A stretch of 64,000 nt of DNA from positions 31,438,425 through 31,502,424 of the forward strand of contig OX457061.1 of NCBI GenBank assembly GCA_949752795.1, given 5' to 3'. The notes under the pieces were generated by a model. The model was not told the DNA's origin and searched no databases. It saw only the letters and a program-made list of their open reading frames with translations. This document shows, one piece after another, positions 19,986-30,760 of this stretch (position 1 is its first letter; the number at the start of each line of letters is the position of its first letter). The DNA comes from Hyperoodon ampullatus. Its lineage: Eukaryota; Chordata; Mammalia; Artiodactyla; Ziphiidae. Both the position numbers and the translations under genes were made by a program.

Positions 19986-21369
19986 TGTTGGGTGAGGGAG
20001 GCACAAAACCCTCTTTTCTTCCCTCCTAAAAATATTTTTCTCATTGCCAACTTTTGAACCCCTTTTGCTCAGAGGCATCGCTGGTGGCTGCCCGTGAGCA
20101 GTCTCCTTGTGGGCTTGGAGGTCTGCCTGAGTGTGGGCTGTGCACAGCTGTCACTGTGAGTGTGAAACGCAAGAGAGTCTGCCGGCCGCCCGCCAACATG
20201 AACGCATCCGCAGCTTCCTCTGGTGGGAGACGGTCAAGGCTGGAAAAAAGTATTTATTACAAACTATGATAACAGGAATTAAAAACCATCCATGCTCCCT
20301 TAGTCATAAAAATCAATGGTCTCATTTGCTGTGTTTGCTGCCAACGTCTGTCCATATGCAGAGCTCATTTTTATAGTTACAGCGGCAAGGTGGATATTTC
20401 ATGAGCTTTTCTCTGCCCAGTGAATCCTATTTTTCCTGTCACTTGAAAGTTGCTGGAATTATTTCAGTGGCTATAGGACAGGTCTTTGAGTGGAAGCATG
20501 ATGATTGACTCATCTATTTCCTACTGTTGGACAGGCAGTTGTTCCCAGGTTTCTGGTGATCGTGGATTGAGTGCAACTGAGTGCCAACCCCTCCCAGGCC
20601 CACGGGCCAGCAGCGGCTGCCAAGGGCTTTGAGCACTCCCTGTGCAGGGGGTCTGCAAAGAGCCTTGCTGCCTTCAGCCTGCTGCCCGCAGAATTCGAGG
20701 AAGGCTCTGCTCCTTCATGCCCACAAGACCCTTGCTGCGTGGCTCTATCTTACACCTGGGCTTTGGTACTGGTTTCCAGTCCCCTGACGGGGAGCCTGGC
20801 CCCAGTCCCTGTGGTCAGCTCTTGCACCCTCACTCATGCTGCTGTGGTGGATATGCTGGGATGGCCCCTCAGACCCCGTTAAGAAATGCAACACATAGTC
20901 CCCCAGCTGCCAGGAGCGTTACCTGCAGACCTTGCAGGAACTGCAATGCTCCACTGCAGACAGTGGCCTTGCCAAAGCCACGGGCCCTTCCCTGGGCCTC
21001 CTCCATGATTGGGGCAGGGAACCCCAGCAACTCTGAAGGGCCATCCCAGCCTCAGAGCTGAGGCCTCCATCGGGACTCCATCATAGCCCAACTTCTGCCC
21101 AGTTCTGCTTCCTTCCATGGGTGGTGGTCCCAAGAACACACGCTAGTAAACCTTCTTTATGCTAATCTCTGTCTCAGAGACAGCTTCCTAAAAAGTCCAC
21201 CCTGTGACACCTCCTGGTCCCTGCTGCCTGGGCTCCACCCTTCCCACAGCAGCCAGCCCCTGTCAGGGATGCTGATGCAGGTGGGATGTCTCCCCTCCCC
21301 TGAGCCGCTGCCTGGGATCTGAGCTACACTCAGATCATCACTGACCCCTGATAAGGTCAGTTTCCAGCT
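19986..21369. other. Unassigned unique sequence
   Basis: Largely repeat-free. Positions 20230-20560 are AT-rich with no repeat signature. Positions 20560-21330 are GC-rich and carry overlapping plus frames (103 codons at 20571-20882; 139 codons at 20642-21061) without recognisable domains. Exons cannot be excluded but none can be supported. Confidence 0.5.
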
Positions 21370-22074
21370 CTTCCTCTAAGATTGTTTTCAACTCTTCTCT
21401 CCCCTCTTGAACCTCTGCAAAGAATTACAGAATTCTGGTGACCGGGTGATTAGAATATGCAGCAAGGCTCCCAACCTTCCTTCTCTCCTATCCATGTCTT
21501 CCTCTCCTCCCCCATTGCTGTTCTGTAGGAGCCTCCATTGTCTGTTGCCTGCTTAGACTGTGGCCACATTCTCCTAACTGACCTCCCTGTCTGCTCTCGT
21601 CCCTCTGATGTGCTTTTCCACACCCCAGCCTGAGGGAGCATTCCAAAACTCACATATATGCATGTCATTCCCTTGCTTAAAGCTGTCAATGCCTCTTTAT
21701 AACCTTATAGGACAAAGCATAGACTCTTAGGTGAACCCCAGAGGCTCTGTGATGTGGACCCACCTGCCTCCAAGCACCTGTAGCCCTGGCTTCCCTCCTG
21801 CAAGCTTCCAAGTTTTGCTCAGTCTGTTTCCTCTGCCTGGACGCTGTTTACAGCCTTCTTCACCTGGTTAACTGTTGCTCATCCTTCTGGATTCAGCTCA
21901 GTTGTGAACCTTTTCAGGATTCCTTTTTCTGAACCTTCGGGTAGGGCCAAGAGGTCCTCCATGGAAGGTCTCATGTCCCCCAGTGCTTACCACTTATCTT
22001 TAGTATTGAAATGAGTGTTCACTTCTCTCTCATCCAATGAACAGTGAGTCCTTGGAAAGCAGTGAGCAAGTCTT
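21370..22074 (+). mobile_element. L2 LINE fragment
   Basis: CTTGCTTAAAGCTGTCAATGCCTCTTTATAACC, GGCTCTGTGATGTGGACCCACCTGCC and GTTTCCTCTGCCTGGACGCTG are L2 blocks in forward order. A CHR SINE interrupts it and it resumes at 22442. Confidence 0.8.
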
Positions 22075-22441
22075 TTCTTTTTTTTTTTTTAAATAAATTT
22101 ATTTTATTTTATTATTTTTGGCTGCATTGGGTCTTCGCTGCTGCACACGGGCTTTCTCTAGTTGCGGTGAGCGGGGGCTACTCTCCATTGCGCTGCATGG
22201 GCTTCTCATTGCAGTGGCTTCCCTTGTTGCGGAGTGCGGGCTCTAGGCACGCGGGCTTTAGTAGTTGTGGCGCGTGGGCTCAGTAGTTGTGGCTCGTGGG
22301 ATCTAGAGGCAGGCTCAGTAGTTGTGGCGCACGGGCTTAGCTGCTCCGCAGCATGTGGGATCCTCCCGGACCAGGGCTGGAACCCGTGTGTCCCCTGCAT
22401 TGGCAGGCGGATTCTTAACCACTGCACCACCAGGGAAGTCC
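22075..22441 (-). mobile_element. CHR-type SINE, long form
   Basis: Antisense copy inserted in L2. The duplication CAGTGAGCAAGTCTT (22060-22074) and CAGTGAGCCAGTCTT (22442-22456) differs at one base. T-rich tail at the left, CCACCAGGGAAGTCC at the right. Confidence 0.95.
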
Positions 22442-22525
22442 CAGTGAGCCAGTCTTATTCACACCTGTATTTCCAACACCTGAGTGCCTGGCACGACGTA
22501 GGCACTCAGTAAAGGACTGAGCCTG
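22442..22525 (+). mobile_element. L2 3' tail after SINE
   Basis: CCAACACCTGAGTGCCTGGCACGACGTAGGCACTCAGTAAAGG is the L2 end continuing from 22074. Confidence 0.8.
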
Positions 22526-23411
22526 GCACTCTTGATTGATTGTGCTGCATTGGTTTTCAAAGTATTATATCAATTTAAATTGTTACAAGCAATGTGCAAA
22601 TGAACCAAATAACTTCACCAGAATTGCATATTATTGGTTTTAAATTTAATGGCTGTAAAACACCTTACGTTGTTTTGATTGCAGTTTGAAAAATAGATAC
22701 TAGGATTAAAATTGTTGATTAATAGCATCTCTTCTTGTACGGATTATATTTTCCTGTCTTTTACCCTTTGCATTATAACCTACACACTCATGTCAGTTTT
22801 TTAGAATCATCAACACTGAAGTGGGCTTGTCCAAAGGTGAATATGAGTATGGCTGTATGATTTTGAGATAGTAGTTCCCTGTCTTTAAAATGTGAGGTTT
22901 CTTTACCTTCCTCCTGACTGGAATCGCTTGGTAGCTTTAAAAAAAAGGCTTACATCCACTGATTTGGGCTCTCCCAATTTCTTAAAGGCTCTGGGTGACG
23001 TTTGTGCAGCCAGAATCCACAGGCTGACTTTGGGAATCCCTGGCCTCCCAGCTCTGCAGTCTGCAAGCTTCTGCTGGGCCTATGTATCTGTTGGGCCCAG
23101 GGGAAAAGAAGAAAGGGGGGATCTAGTGCTACGTTCGGATACTGAAGGCACCTCAGAGAGTGAAGAGCATTCTTACTCCATGCGGCTGCAAAGGGAGAAC
23201 CAGCATGAAGGGGTGGAAGCTCCACAGAGGCAGAGTTGGCTCAGCACATGCGGAAACTCACTACAGCCCCATGTGGAGCAACGCAGGAGCAGGCTGCCTC
23301 AGGGGCTGTGAGAGGGTCAGTGCAACGACGCCAGATGCTGGACCCAGACGCTCCCACAGAGCAAGCCCTCCATACGTGGAAGCTTCCCTCTAGAGGCAGG
23401 GGAGTGATGTT
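22526..23411. other. Unassigned sequence
   Basis: AT-rich at 22540-22880, mixed after. Frames of up to 139 codons (22892-23311) carry no recognised domain. Confidence 0.5.
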
Positions 23412-23551
23412 TATGCCCTGGGGTCTGGGAGATGGTGTCTCGACCCTGCTTCCTGTTAGCTGTGTGACTTCAGGCAAGTTACTGCACCTGTCTAAGCCTC
23501 GGGTACTTCATCTGTAAAATGGGAATGCTATCAGTTCCTGTCTCACTAAGG
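23412..23551 (+). mobile_element. MIR SINE, 5' part
   Basis: TTAGCTGTGTGACTTCAGGCAAGTTACTGCACCTGTCTAAGCCTC..TTCATCTGTAAAATGGGAATG is MIR. It stops at 23551, where an L1M-like piece begins. Confidence 0.85.
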
Positions 23552-23694
23552 TTTTTTTTCCCCCTAGATAACAGCTTTACTGAGATACAGATCACATACC
23601 ACACAATTCAACTATTTAGGGCAAACCGTTCAATGGTTTTAGTGTGTTCACAGAATTGTACCATCACCACCTCACTGACTGATTTTGAAGATAA
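23552..23694 (-). mobile_element. L1M-like fragment inside a MIR
   Basis: TTTACTGAGATACAGATCACATACCACACAATTCAACTATTTAGGG..TGGTTTTAGTGTGTTCACAGAATTGTACCATCACCACC is a well-known old L1 3' UTR segment in reverse. It separates the two halves of a MIR. Confidence 0.7.
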
Positions 23695-23775
23695 AAGGAG
23701 ACCCTGCAGGGGAGACATTGAGCACAGTGCCCGATACATAGTTTGTGCTTGATAAACACTGCGTATTAGTATGCT
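23695..23775 (+). mobile_element. MIR SINE, 3' part
   Basis: TTGAGCACAGTGCCCGATACATAGTTTGTGCTTGATAAACACTG is the MIR 3' end completing 23412-23551. Confidence 0.75.
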
Positions 23776-23904
23776 TGATTGGTTCCTTATCCGTGGTGAC
23801 AGATCCGGGGTGACAACCTCATGGACCTATTGTAGGGGACACACAGACACCAGGGAGGGAGGAGAGGGCCCGACTGAGGGAGCTTCCAGTCTCTCCTACC
23901 TTGT

Positions 23905-24080
23905 GGATTGGCGTGTCTGTAATGATAATTGCTAAGGTATAAGCGTGTGCAAGTCATGTAAAATTCCTTAATCTCCACGTTACCTCTGTGAGCTAGGCTT
24001 TTATTCCTCACTTATTCCCATTCTTCAGAGGTGAAAAGTGAGGCTTAGAGAGGCCCTGACTTTTCCAAAATCAAGATTTC
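23905..24080 (-). mobile_element. MIR SINE
   Basis: CCTTAATCTCCACGTTACCTCTGTGAGCTAGGC, TTCAGAGGTGAAAAGTGAGGCTTAGAGAGGCCCTGACTTTTCC follow a reversed MIR. Confidence 0.65.
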
Positions 24081-24464
24081 ATGATCTCTTTAATACAGAG
24101 CAGGTAAATAAGTCTGACTATGTGCCCCCCACTTTTTTGTTGTTTTGGACGCCATGTAAGTTCGGAAACCATTGCAGCTTCCCAGAAAAGATAAGACCAG
24201 GTAGAAACAAATCCAAAAAGAACAGAATTGGACTTTACGTGATGAACGGTGAGCAGCCATCTCCCCTCTCTCTGCACTTTCTCCTCCTCCCCTTCTCCTT
24301 GATTTTCTCACGTACGGTACCGGGCGAGGAGACACACTGGATGGTGATCAGAGACCCAGGGGGGCCTCCTTAATGAGGGAACGACAGGTCCAGGTATTAG
24401 GGGGTGGCACTCCAAACTCACTGTGCGCTTGGACCCTTTGGTGTGTGTTTGCTTTGTGGGCTTT
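24081..24464. other. Unassigned sequence
   Basis: No repeat recognised. A 111-codon plus frame (24038-24373) starts in the MIR and was not called. Confidence 0.5.
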
Positions 24465-24479
24465 AAAATCCCAATGCTT

Positions 24480-24597
24480 GGGACTTCCCTGGTGGTCCAG
24501 TGGTTAAGACTCCATGCTCCCAATGCAGGGGGCCTGGGTTCGATCCCTGGTCAGGGAACTAGGTCCCGCATGCTGCAACTAAAGATCCTGCATGCGG
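24480..24597 (+). mobile_element. CHR-type SINE, 3'-truncated unit of a fused pair
   Basis: GGGACTTCCCTGGTGGTCCAGTGGTTAAGACTCC..GGGTTCGATCCCTGGTCAGGG, then CTGCAACTAAAGATCCTGCATG. It has no A tail of its own and runs straight into a second SINE at 24598. The target-site duplication lies outside both units (24465-24478 and 24827-24840). Confidence 0.9.
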
Positions 24598-24804
24598 GGC
24601 TTCCCTGGTGGCGCAGTGGTTGAGAGTCCGCCTGCCGTTGCAGGGGACACGGGTTCGTGCCCCGGTCCGGGAGGATCCCACGTGCCGCGGAGCGGCTGGG
24701 CCCGTGAGCCATGGCCGCTGAGCCTGCGCGTCTGGAGCCTGTGCGTCTGGAGCCTGTGCTCCGCAATGGGAGAGGCCACAACAGTGAACGACCCACGTAC
24801 CACC

Positions 24805-24826
<22 letters not shown>
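24598..24826 (+). mobile_element. CHR-type SINE, short form, second unit of a fused pair
   Basis: Full short-form CHR SINE with a long A tail. It carries an internal 15-bp tandem duplication (GTCTGGAGCCTGTGC twice, about 24729-24758). The 14-bp repeat AAAATCCCAATGCT/AAAATCCCAGTGCT flanks the two-unit block, with one difference. Confidence 0.92.
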
Positions 24827-24836
<10 letters not shown>

Positions 24837-24840
24837 TGCT

Positions 24841-25359
24841 CAAGGGAGTCCCTGCCACCCAGTTTTCCCCAGGTGGGTTTGAATCCGTTCCCACCTCACG
24901 GGATGCACTGATGTCCCTCTACGTGTCCCCCCTGCCCCACACCCATCCCGGCTGAAGCAGGGAGTGGGCCTGTCCTCCTGGTAGGGGAGTGGGCTCAGCG
25001 TTGCGTCAGCCTCCTTGTTAGAGTAGGGAAGGGGCACCCAGCCTGGGTCCCTGTGACCCCCTACTGTTCCCTGAGATGTGCCTCTGCCCCATGCCTCCCT
25101 GTCCCTGTGTCAGGATGCCCGCTTCTGGCAGTGGTTTTACTGTTCCTGAGTTTCCCTAAACCTTGATGGATTTCCTATAATTGGCCTGTGTTCTGGTTCT
25201 CCTGCTAAGTTCCTGTGCGGAGGCCTCCCTGCTTGTAAGGCTGCCTTCCTGTTTCCCGGCTCCAGTCTCCTTGGCCTGAACTCCAGGGCCAACAGTGGAC
25301 CCACTTTCTGGTTGGGCATTGTCCTTTTTGTTTATGATTAAATCCCCGAGACCCAGCCG
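24841..25359. other. Unassigned GC-rich sequence
   Basis: No gene recognised. Frames of up to about 70 codons only. Confidence 0.5.
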
Positions 25360-25410
25360 TATGCCTGGCACATATTAGGAGCTGAATACATATTTATTAA
25401 ACAGATAAAT
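25360..25410 (+). mobile_element. L2 3' tail
   Basis: TATGCCTGGCACATATTAGGAGCTGAATACATATTTATTAAAC is the L2 terminal region. Confidence 0.65.
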
Positions 25411-26158
25411 TGTAAACATTCAAGGGAAAGGATGTTACAGGAATGGGTGGTGGTCAGTTAATTGTTTTCAAAGCCAGGATGATTTAAATAGCTTGTATTG
25501 TTTATTTTTACCAAAACCTAACCTGTTAGAGCAACGCAAGACTGATTTCCTTAGATTTTAAAAGGTGCCAGAGGACTTAATTTAACATGCTGAAACTCTT
25601 GAGATTTCAGAGCAGTTACCTTGGATGCTTTTGTTATATAATCCCAAATCCTGTTCACAATTGTGCCATTTGGATTTGATGTGTATTCCTGTCCACTTGG
25701 GGATAAACTGCTTATTAAATAATTCTTTGATAAAATGACTCCAGCCATCTTTGCTGTTCAAAACCCAAATCCACCCAGATATTTATTTATAAACACACTC
25801 TCTCATACAGTGTGAAGGGATTCAGATTCTCTTTGGAGGTACTTCAACTCTAAGAATTCACTTTTTGAAAATGAAATTTTGTGGTTGTTCCCTATGGGGA
25901 GACCAGCCACTTCAGTAATAAAGCAAAGGGGAATAATAATGGCATAAACTGCACATGAGGCCAACTTGAGAAGGTGGTTGAGGATAGGAGGTTTTCCTCT
26001 TGGCCCTCTCTTTGCTGCTACCTGTTCTTGGGCCATCACTGAGGAAAGCCTTGGGGCCCCGTTCCGGGAAATTGGCTTGTGTTCCAGAACGCCTCCACTT
26101 GCTGTGAAGGAGCCATATCTACATGCTCTGGATGTTCACACGTTTTTCACATAGCCTC
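25411..26158. other. Unassigned unique sequence
   Basis: Positions 25430-25800 are AT-rich and lack any repeat signature, which makes them a candidate for conserved non-coding DNA. That cannot be judged from one genome. Confidence 0.45.
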
Positions 26159-26536
26159 TGTTATGGACTGAATTGTGTTCCCCCCAAATTCATACGTTGA
26201 AGTTCCAACCCCCAATGTGACTGTATTTTGAGAGAGGGCCTATATGTAGGTAATGAAGGCTAAATGAAGCCAGAAAGGTGGGCTGTAATCTGATAGAACT
26301 GGTGTCCTTATGAGAAGAGGAAGACACACCAGAGTTCTCTCTGTGTAAGCACAGAGGAAAGACCACGCGAGGCGGCGGGTGTCTACAGGCCAGGAAGGGA
26401 GTCCTCCCCAGAAAGTGAATTTGCTGGCACCTTGATCATGGACTTCTAGCCTCCAGAACTGTGAGAAATAAACGTCTACTGTTTAAGCCACTCAGTCTGT
26501 GGTATTTTGTTATGGCAGCTCAAGCAAACTAATGCA
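26159..26536 (+). mobile_element. MLT1-type MaLR solo LTR with intact ends
   Basis: Starts TGTTATGGACTGAATTGTGTTCCCC. It contains TTGAAGTTCCAACCCCCAATGTGACTG, GGCACCTTGATCATGGACTTCTAGCCTCCAGAACTGTGAGAAATAAA and GCCACTCAGTCTGTGGTATTTTGTTATGGCAGC, and ends AACTAATGCA. The 5-bp duplication GCCTC flanks it (26154-26158 and 26537-26541), as expected for retroviral-type integration. No internal region remains. Confidence 0.93.
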
Positions 26537-26578
26537 GCCTCCTCATGGGTTTTCTTTCTTTTCTCTCCCCAGGGACAG

Positions 26579-26968
26579 TGTATTCGTTAGTTTCCTAGGG
26601 CTACTGTAACAAATTACCATGCACTTGGTGGCTTAAAGCAACAGAAATTTATTCTCTTACCGTTTCAGGAACTAGAGGTCCAAAATCAAGGTGTTGGCAG
26701 GGTCACACTCCCTCGGGTGTTTCTGGTGGGGAATCCTCCTTGCTGCTTCCTGCTTCTTGTGGCTCCAGGGATTCCTTGGCTGTGGCAGCATAACTCAAAT
26801 CTCTACTTCTTCTCTCTGAGTCTTCGCCTGCCACTTGTCATTGGATTTAGAGCCCACCCAGATAATCCAGGATAATCTCAGCTTGAAATCCATAACTTAA
26901 TTACATCTGCAAAGACCCTTTTTCCAACAAAGGATGTGCTCACATGTTCTGGGGGTTAGGATTGAGAC
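26579..26968 (-). mobile_element. MLT1-type MaLR LTR, antisense, truncated
   Basis: TGTATTCGTTAGTTTCCTAGGGCTACTGTAACAAATTACC..GTGGCTTAAAGCAACAGAAATTTATTCTCTTACC is the reversed 3' end of an MLT1-like LTR. It runs to CATGTTCTGGGGGTTAGG and is cut off by an L1. It lies only 42 bp from the opposite-facing LTR at 26159. Confidence 0.85.
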
Positions 26969-26975
26969 ATGTGGT

Positions 26976-27775
26976 TTTCTTTTTTTAATTTAATTTTTAT
27001 TTTATATTGGAGTATAGTTGATTTAGAATGTTGTGTTAGTTTCAGGTGTACAGCAAAGTGGTTCAGTTATACAGATACATATATCCATTCTTTTTCAGAT
27101 TCTTTTCCCACATAGGTTATTACAGAATATTGAGTAGCACTCCCGGTACTATACAGTAGATCCTTGTTGATTATCTATTTTATATACAATAGTGTGTATA
27201 TGTTAATCCCAAACTCCTAATTTATCTCTCCCCCTACCTTTCCCCTTTGGTAACCGTAAGTTTGTTTTCAAAGTCTGTGAGTCTGTTTCTGTTTTGTAAA
27301 TAAGTTCATTTGTATCATTCTTTTTTAGCTTCCACATATAAGTGATATCATGTGATATTTGTCTTTCTCTGTCTGACTTACTTCACTTAGTATGATAATC
27401 TCTAGGTCCATCCATGTTGCTGCAAATGGCATTATTTCATTCTTTTTTATGGCTGAGTAATATTCCATTGTATATATGTACCATATCTTCTTTATCCATT
27501 CCTCTGTCGATGGACATTTAGGTTGCTTCCATGTCTTGGCTATTGTAAATAGTGCTGCAATGAACATTGGCGTGCATGTATTTTTTCAAATTATGGTTTT
27601 CTCTGGATATATGACCAGGAGTGGGATTGCTGGATCATATGGTAGTTCTATTTTCAGTTTATTAAGGAACCTCCACACTGTTTTCCATAATGGTTGTACC
27701 AATTTACATTCCCACCAACAATGTAGGAAATTTCCCTTTTTCCACACACTCTTCAGCATTTAATGTTTGTAGGCT
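26976..27775 (-). mobile_element. L1 LINE 3' end, antisense
   Basis: Starts with the reversed 3' UTR (TATATTGGAGTATAGTTGATTTAGAATGTTGTGTTAGTTTC) and ends in the ORF2 C-terminal region near AATGTAGGAAATTTCCC. It truncates the MLT1 LTR at its left. Confidence 0.92.
27325..27567 (-). pseudogene. L1 ORF2 C-terminal fragment (80 codons)
   Basis: Encodes the last residues of ORF2 protein, with [20 protein letters not shown] and [20 protein letters not shown], close to the family C-terminus. Upstream domains are missing, so it is non-functional. Confidence 0.9.
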
Positions 27776-27839
27776 TCTTTTTTTTTTTTTTTTTGGTTAA
27801 TTTTTTTAAAATAAATACACTTTCCTTGTTGGTTTTATT

Positions 27840-27972
27840 TATTTTTTAAAATTTATTTATTTATTTATTTATTTTTGCCTGTGTTGGGTCTTCATTGCTG
27901 TGCGTGGGCTTTCTCTAGTTGCGGTGAGCAGGGGCTACTCTTCGTTGCGCTGCGTGGGCTTCTCCTTGAGGT
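27840..27972 (-). mobile_element. CHR-type SINE, long form, truncated
   Basis: The T-rich tail, TTTTGCCTGTGTTGGGTCTTCATTGC and CTCTAGTTGCGGTGAGCAGGGGC are present, but the sequence stops at GGGCTTCTCCTTG. The tRNA-like head is absent. Confidence 0.85.
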
Positions 27973-28019
27973 AAGCTTACACTCTATTCTGTCTGCTTTT
28001 TGAGTCTGGAGAAGTAACA

Positions 28020-28270
28020 CAAACAACAGTTAAAGACACGGATTCTGGAGCCAGTCTGTCTGGGTCTGAATCCTTGTTCTGCCAATTACTGTCTATGTGA
28101 CACTGAGCAAGTAACTTCACCCTCTGGTCTCAGTTTCCCCATTAGTAACATGGGAGTGATCGTCATAGTACCTACTTTATAGGGTGACTGTGTGGATTTA
28201 ATGAGTTATTATTTGTAAAGATTTTAGGACAGTGCCTGGTACATGGTGAGTGCTGTATGAGTGTTAAATT
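28020..28270 (+). mobile_element. MIR SINE, nearly full length
   Basis: Contains TTAAAGACACGGATTCTGGAGCCAGTCTGTCTGGGTCTGAATCC, CAAGTAACTTCACCC, CAGTTTCCCCATTAG, AGTACCTACTTTATAGGGTGACTGTG and CAGTGCCTGGTACATGGTGAGTGC. It is the best-preserved MIR in the window. Confidence 0.93.
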
Positions 28271-29492
28271 AAAACGAAAACAAAACCCATCAAGATTCCT
28301 AGAGTTTCAAGACAGGGATAAGACATACCTTAGGGAACTCATGTTAAATGTAAGAGCTCCCAATGCAGAGTGCTTGGTTCAGCGTAGTGGTTCACCAACA
28401 AATGGTGACTATTATTTTTATATATGTGGGAGTTGAAGGTTGCCTTGATCTCTTCTCTGGCCCTTCTTTGGCAAAAACATTGCAGCTCAGGGCTCCAGGA
28501 AAGGAAGCCCTCAAATTTCTCAACCCAGTTTGCACAGAGAGGCAGAGTTGTCTTGGGTGATATTAAAGGAGGCAACTTTGCGTCACTCACACTTCCTGTT
28601 GAAGGAGGGTAGTGTGCTGGCATGGGACTGCAGAGGACCGCACGGGGGACACCTGTCTCTCCAAAGACCCTCGCCTCCTTGTAGCACCAGGGCTAGCTAG
28701 CTCTCTTCAGCCGGATTTTGTTTGACTTCTTCCTCCAAAATGCACCCAGGACTTTGCAGAGCGTGCGTAAAGTAATTTACAGGGCACTGTGCGCGAGACC
28801 ATCCCCAGGTCACGTGCACCTTGACACCTCACTGTGTGTCCCTGAGATTCTGGGATCTGGAACGGAGCCCATGCATCTTGCCTGGCTTCAGGGGAGTTGA
28901 GATACACCGAGTTATCTTCTCAGCTATGCACTGATTGCTCTTCCATCACTGGGCTCTAAGCTTTGTAAGGGCTGGGCTCGGGTGGGGTGTTTGGTGAATG
29001 AATGTTTCCAGAGCTGACTTGTGTGTGGGCAATTCCAGTGTGAACGAGCAGGGCCAGCTTCGCGGGTGGGTGACCTTGTAGCTGCCCAGTTAGAAAGGCC
29101 CTGAGGTGGGCTTAATTCTCTGCTGTCCCTGTCTTGAAATTCATCATCATTTTTGAATAAGGGCCCCCATGAATTGTGTGAATCTCTGTGAAGGAGGCTT
29201 GTTTACTTCAGAGTTCTCCAACCACAAGCCCTCAGGAGCTCCAAAAGCCTGGTTTGTCCTTTGGATGGTGAATATCTAAAAAGATGTACAGAAGTTGAAC
29301 ACTTTTACTTGGTCACTGTTTTCTTCTGTGTATGCTCTTGGCTTCATGATTAGAAAGCTTCCCCCTGCCTTCCCAAGACGATGTGTCTGCTGGTCTTTCT
29401 CATTAATGACTGGGTTTAGTTTCATTTATCCACCAACCAGAGATTGCAGGTAAGCACTGCCTTTTGCCAGTCAGACAGTTATTATTTTGCTC
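28271..29492. other. Unassigned unique sequence
   Basis: About 1.2 kb without recognised repeats or genes. Open frames are short (94 codons or fewer). Confidence 0.5.
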
Positions 29493-29506
29493 AAGAAAGG
29501 TAATAG

Positions 29507-29862
29507 TGGACTTCCCTGGTGGCGTGGTGATTAAGAATCCGCCTGCCAATGCAGGGGACACGGGTTCGAGCCCTGGTCTGGGAAGATCCCACATGCCGTG
29601 GAGCAACTAAACCCGTGTGCCACAACTACTGAGCCTGTGCTCTAGAGCCCACGAGCCACAACTACTGAGCCTGTGTGCTACAACTACTGAAGCCCTGCAC
29701 CTAGAGCCTGTGCTCCGCAGTAAGAGAAGCCACTGCAATAAGAAGCCTGCGCACTGCAACAAAGAGTAGTCCCCGCTCACCGCAGCTAGAGAAAGCCCGC
29801 GCGCAGCAATGAAGACCCAACGCAGCCAAAAATAAATAAATAAAATAAATAAATTTTAAAAA
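29507..29862 (+). mobile_element. CHR-type SINE, long form
   Basis: TGGACTTCCCTGGTGGCG head, GGGTTCGAGCCC B-box, CACAACTACTGAGCCTGTG modules and an AGCCAAAAATAAATAAATAAAAT tail. The perfect 14-bp duplication AAGAAAGGTAATAG is at 29493-29506 and 29863-29876. Confidence 0.97.
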
Positions 29863-30139
29863 AAGAAAGGTAATAGAGCAGGCTTGCCCAGGTACAAATA
29901 AGTGCGCAGTCTGGCCTGCTGAGTGCCGGGGCTAGTGGAAGGATGGGCTGGATTGGATCATTCAAAGCAGGGACTAACCTAGAACGTCGAGTCCTGGGAT
30001 CCAGAAGGGACTAGTCCTCCTGGCATTGCCCTCTGGGACACAGAGAGACTCGTTGAATTAGGGGATGGTGTTTGGAGGCAGAGGGGCCTGTTTTGAATCC
30101 AACATCTCCAGGATGTACACTTTCTAGGAACTTGAGCAT

Positions 30140-30760
30140 CAGAGAGTGAGCAAGAGGCAAGGTCTCTGTCGTCACAGAGCTGGGAGCCTAGGGGATGGAG
30201 CAGATGGAGGGAAACCACATAAAAGCACAGACAGGTAATTACAAGCACTTCTCTGTGTTATGATAGGACACTGCAGGGAGTTATGAGTGTTTAACAGGGA
30301 GAGAGGATCAGGGGGCAAAGAGGCGTCCAGGAGGAATTGCTGTTTGAAGGAGGAGTTTATCAGGCAAGGGGATGGGAATGGGGCAGGGGAGGGAAGAGCA
30401 CGTGCAAAGCCCCTGAGATGGGAGGAAGCACAGGGCACTGGAGAAGTTGACAACAACCGTGTGGAATGGAGGAAATCAGGGGTGAGAGGTGATCAGTGAG
30501 ACTGGACAGGTAGGGGAGGGTGCAAAGCAGAGATTAAGATTTTGGTCTCAGTCCTTAGAGCAAGAAGTCATTGAAGCCATTAAGAGAATTTAACTTCATG
30601 TCGTTAAAAACCGGTCCGTCTGACTTATGGAAGCAGGCTGGACGGGGCAGAGCGGGGAAGGGGCCCAGTTAGGAGGCTGTGCTTCTGGCTCAGGCAAGAG
30701 CTAAGGGAAGCCTGGACTTGTTGGTGCGTCCGTGAAAACAATCTGAGGGATATTTAAGAA
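30140..30760 (-). mobile_element. L2 LINE fragment
   Basis: AAGAGCACGTGCAAAGCCCCTGAGATGGGAGG, AAGTCATTGAAGCCATTAAGAG and AGTTAGGAGGCTGTGCTTCTGGCTCAGG follow reversed L2 (GTGCAAAGGCCCTGAGGCGGGA and GTTAGGAGGCTATTGCAGTAGTCCAGG in the family). Confidence 0.75.

Noticed and set aside
20642..21061. 139-codon frame in GC-rich DNA as an exon
   Set aside because: No domain or homology recognised, and competing frames overlap it. Left as unassigned.
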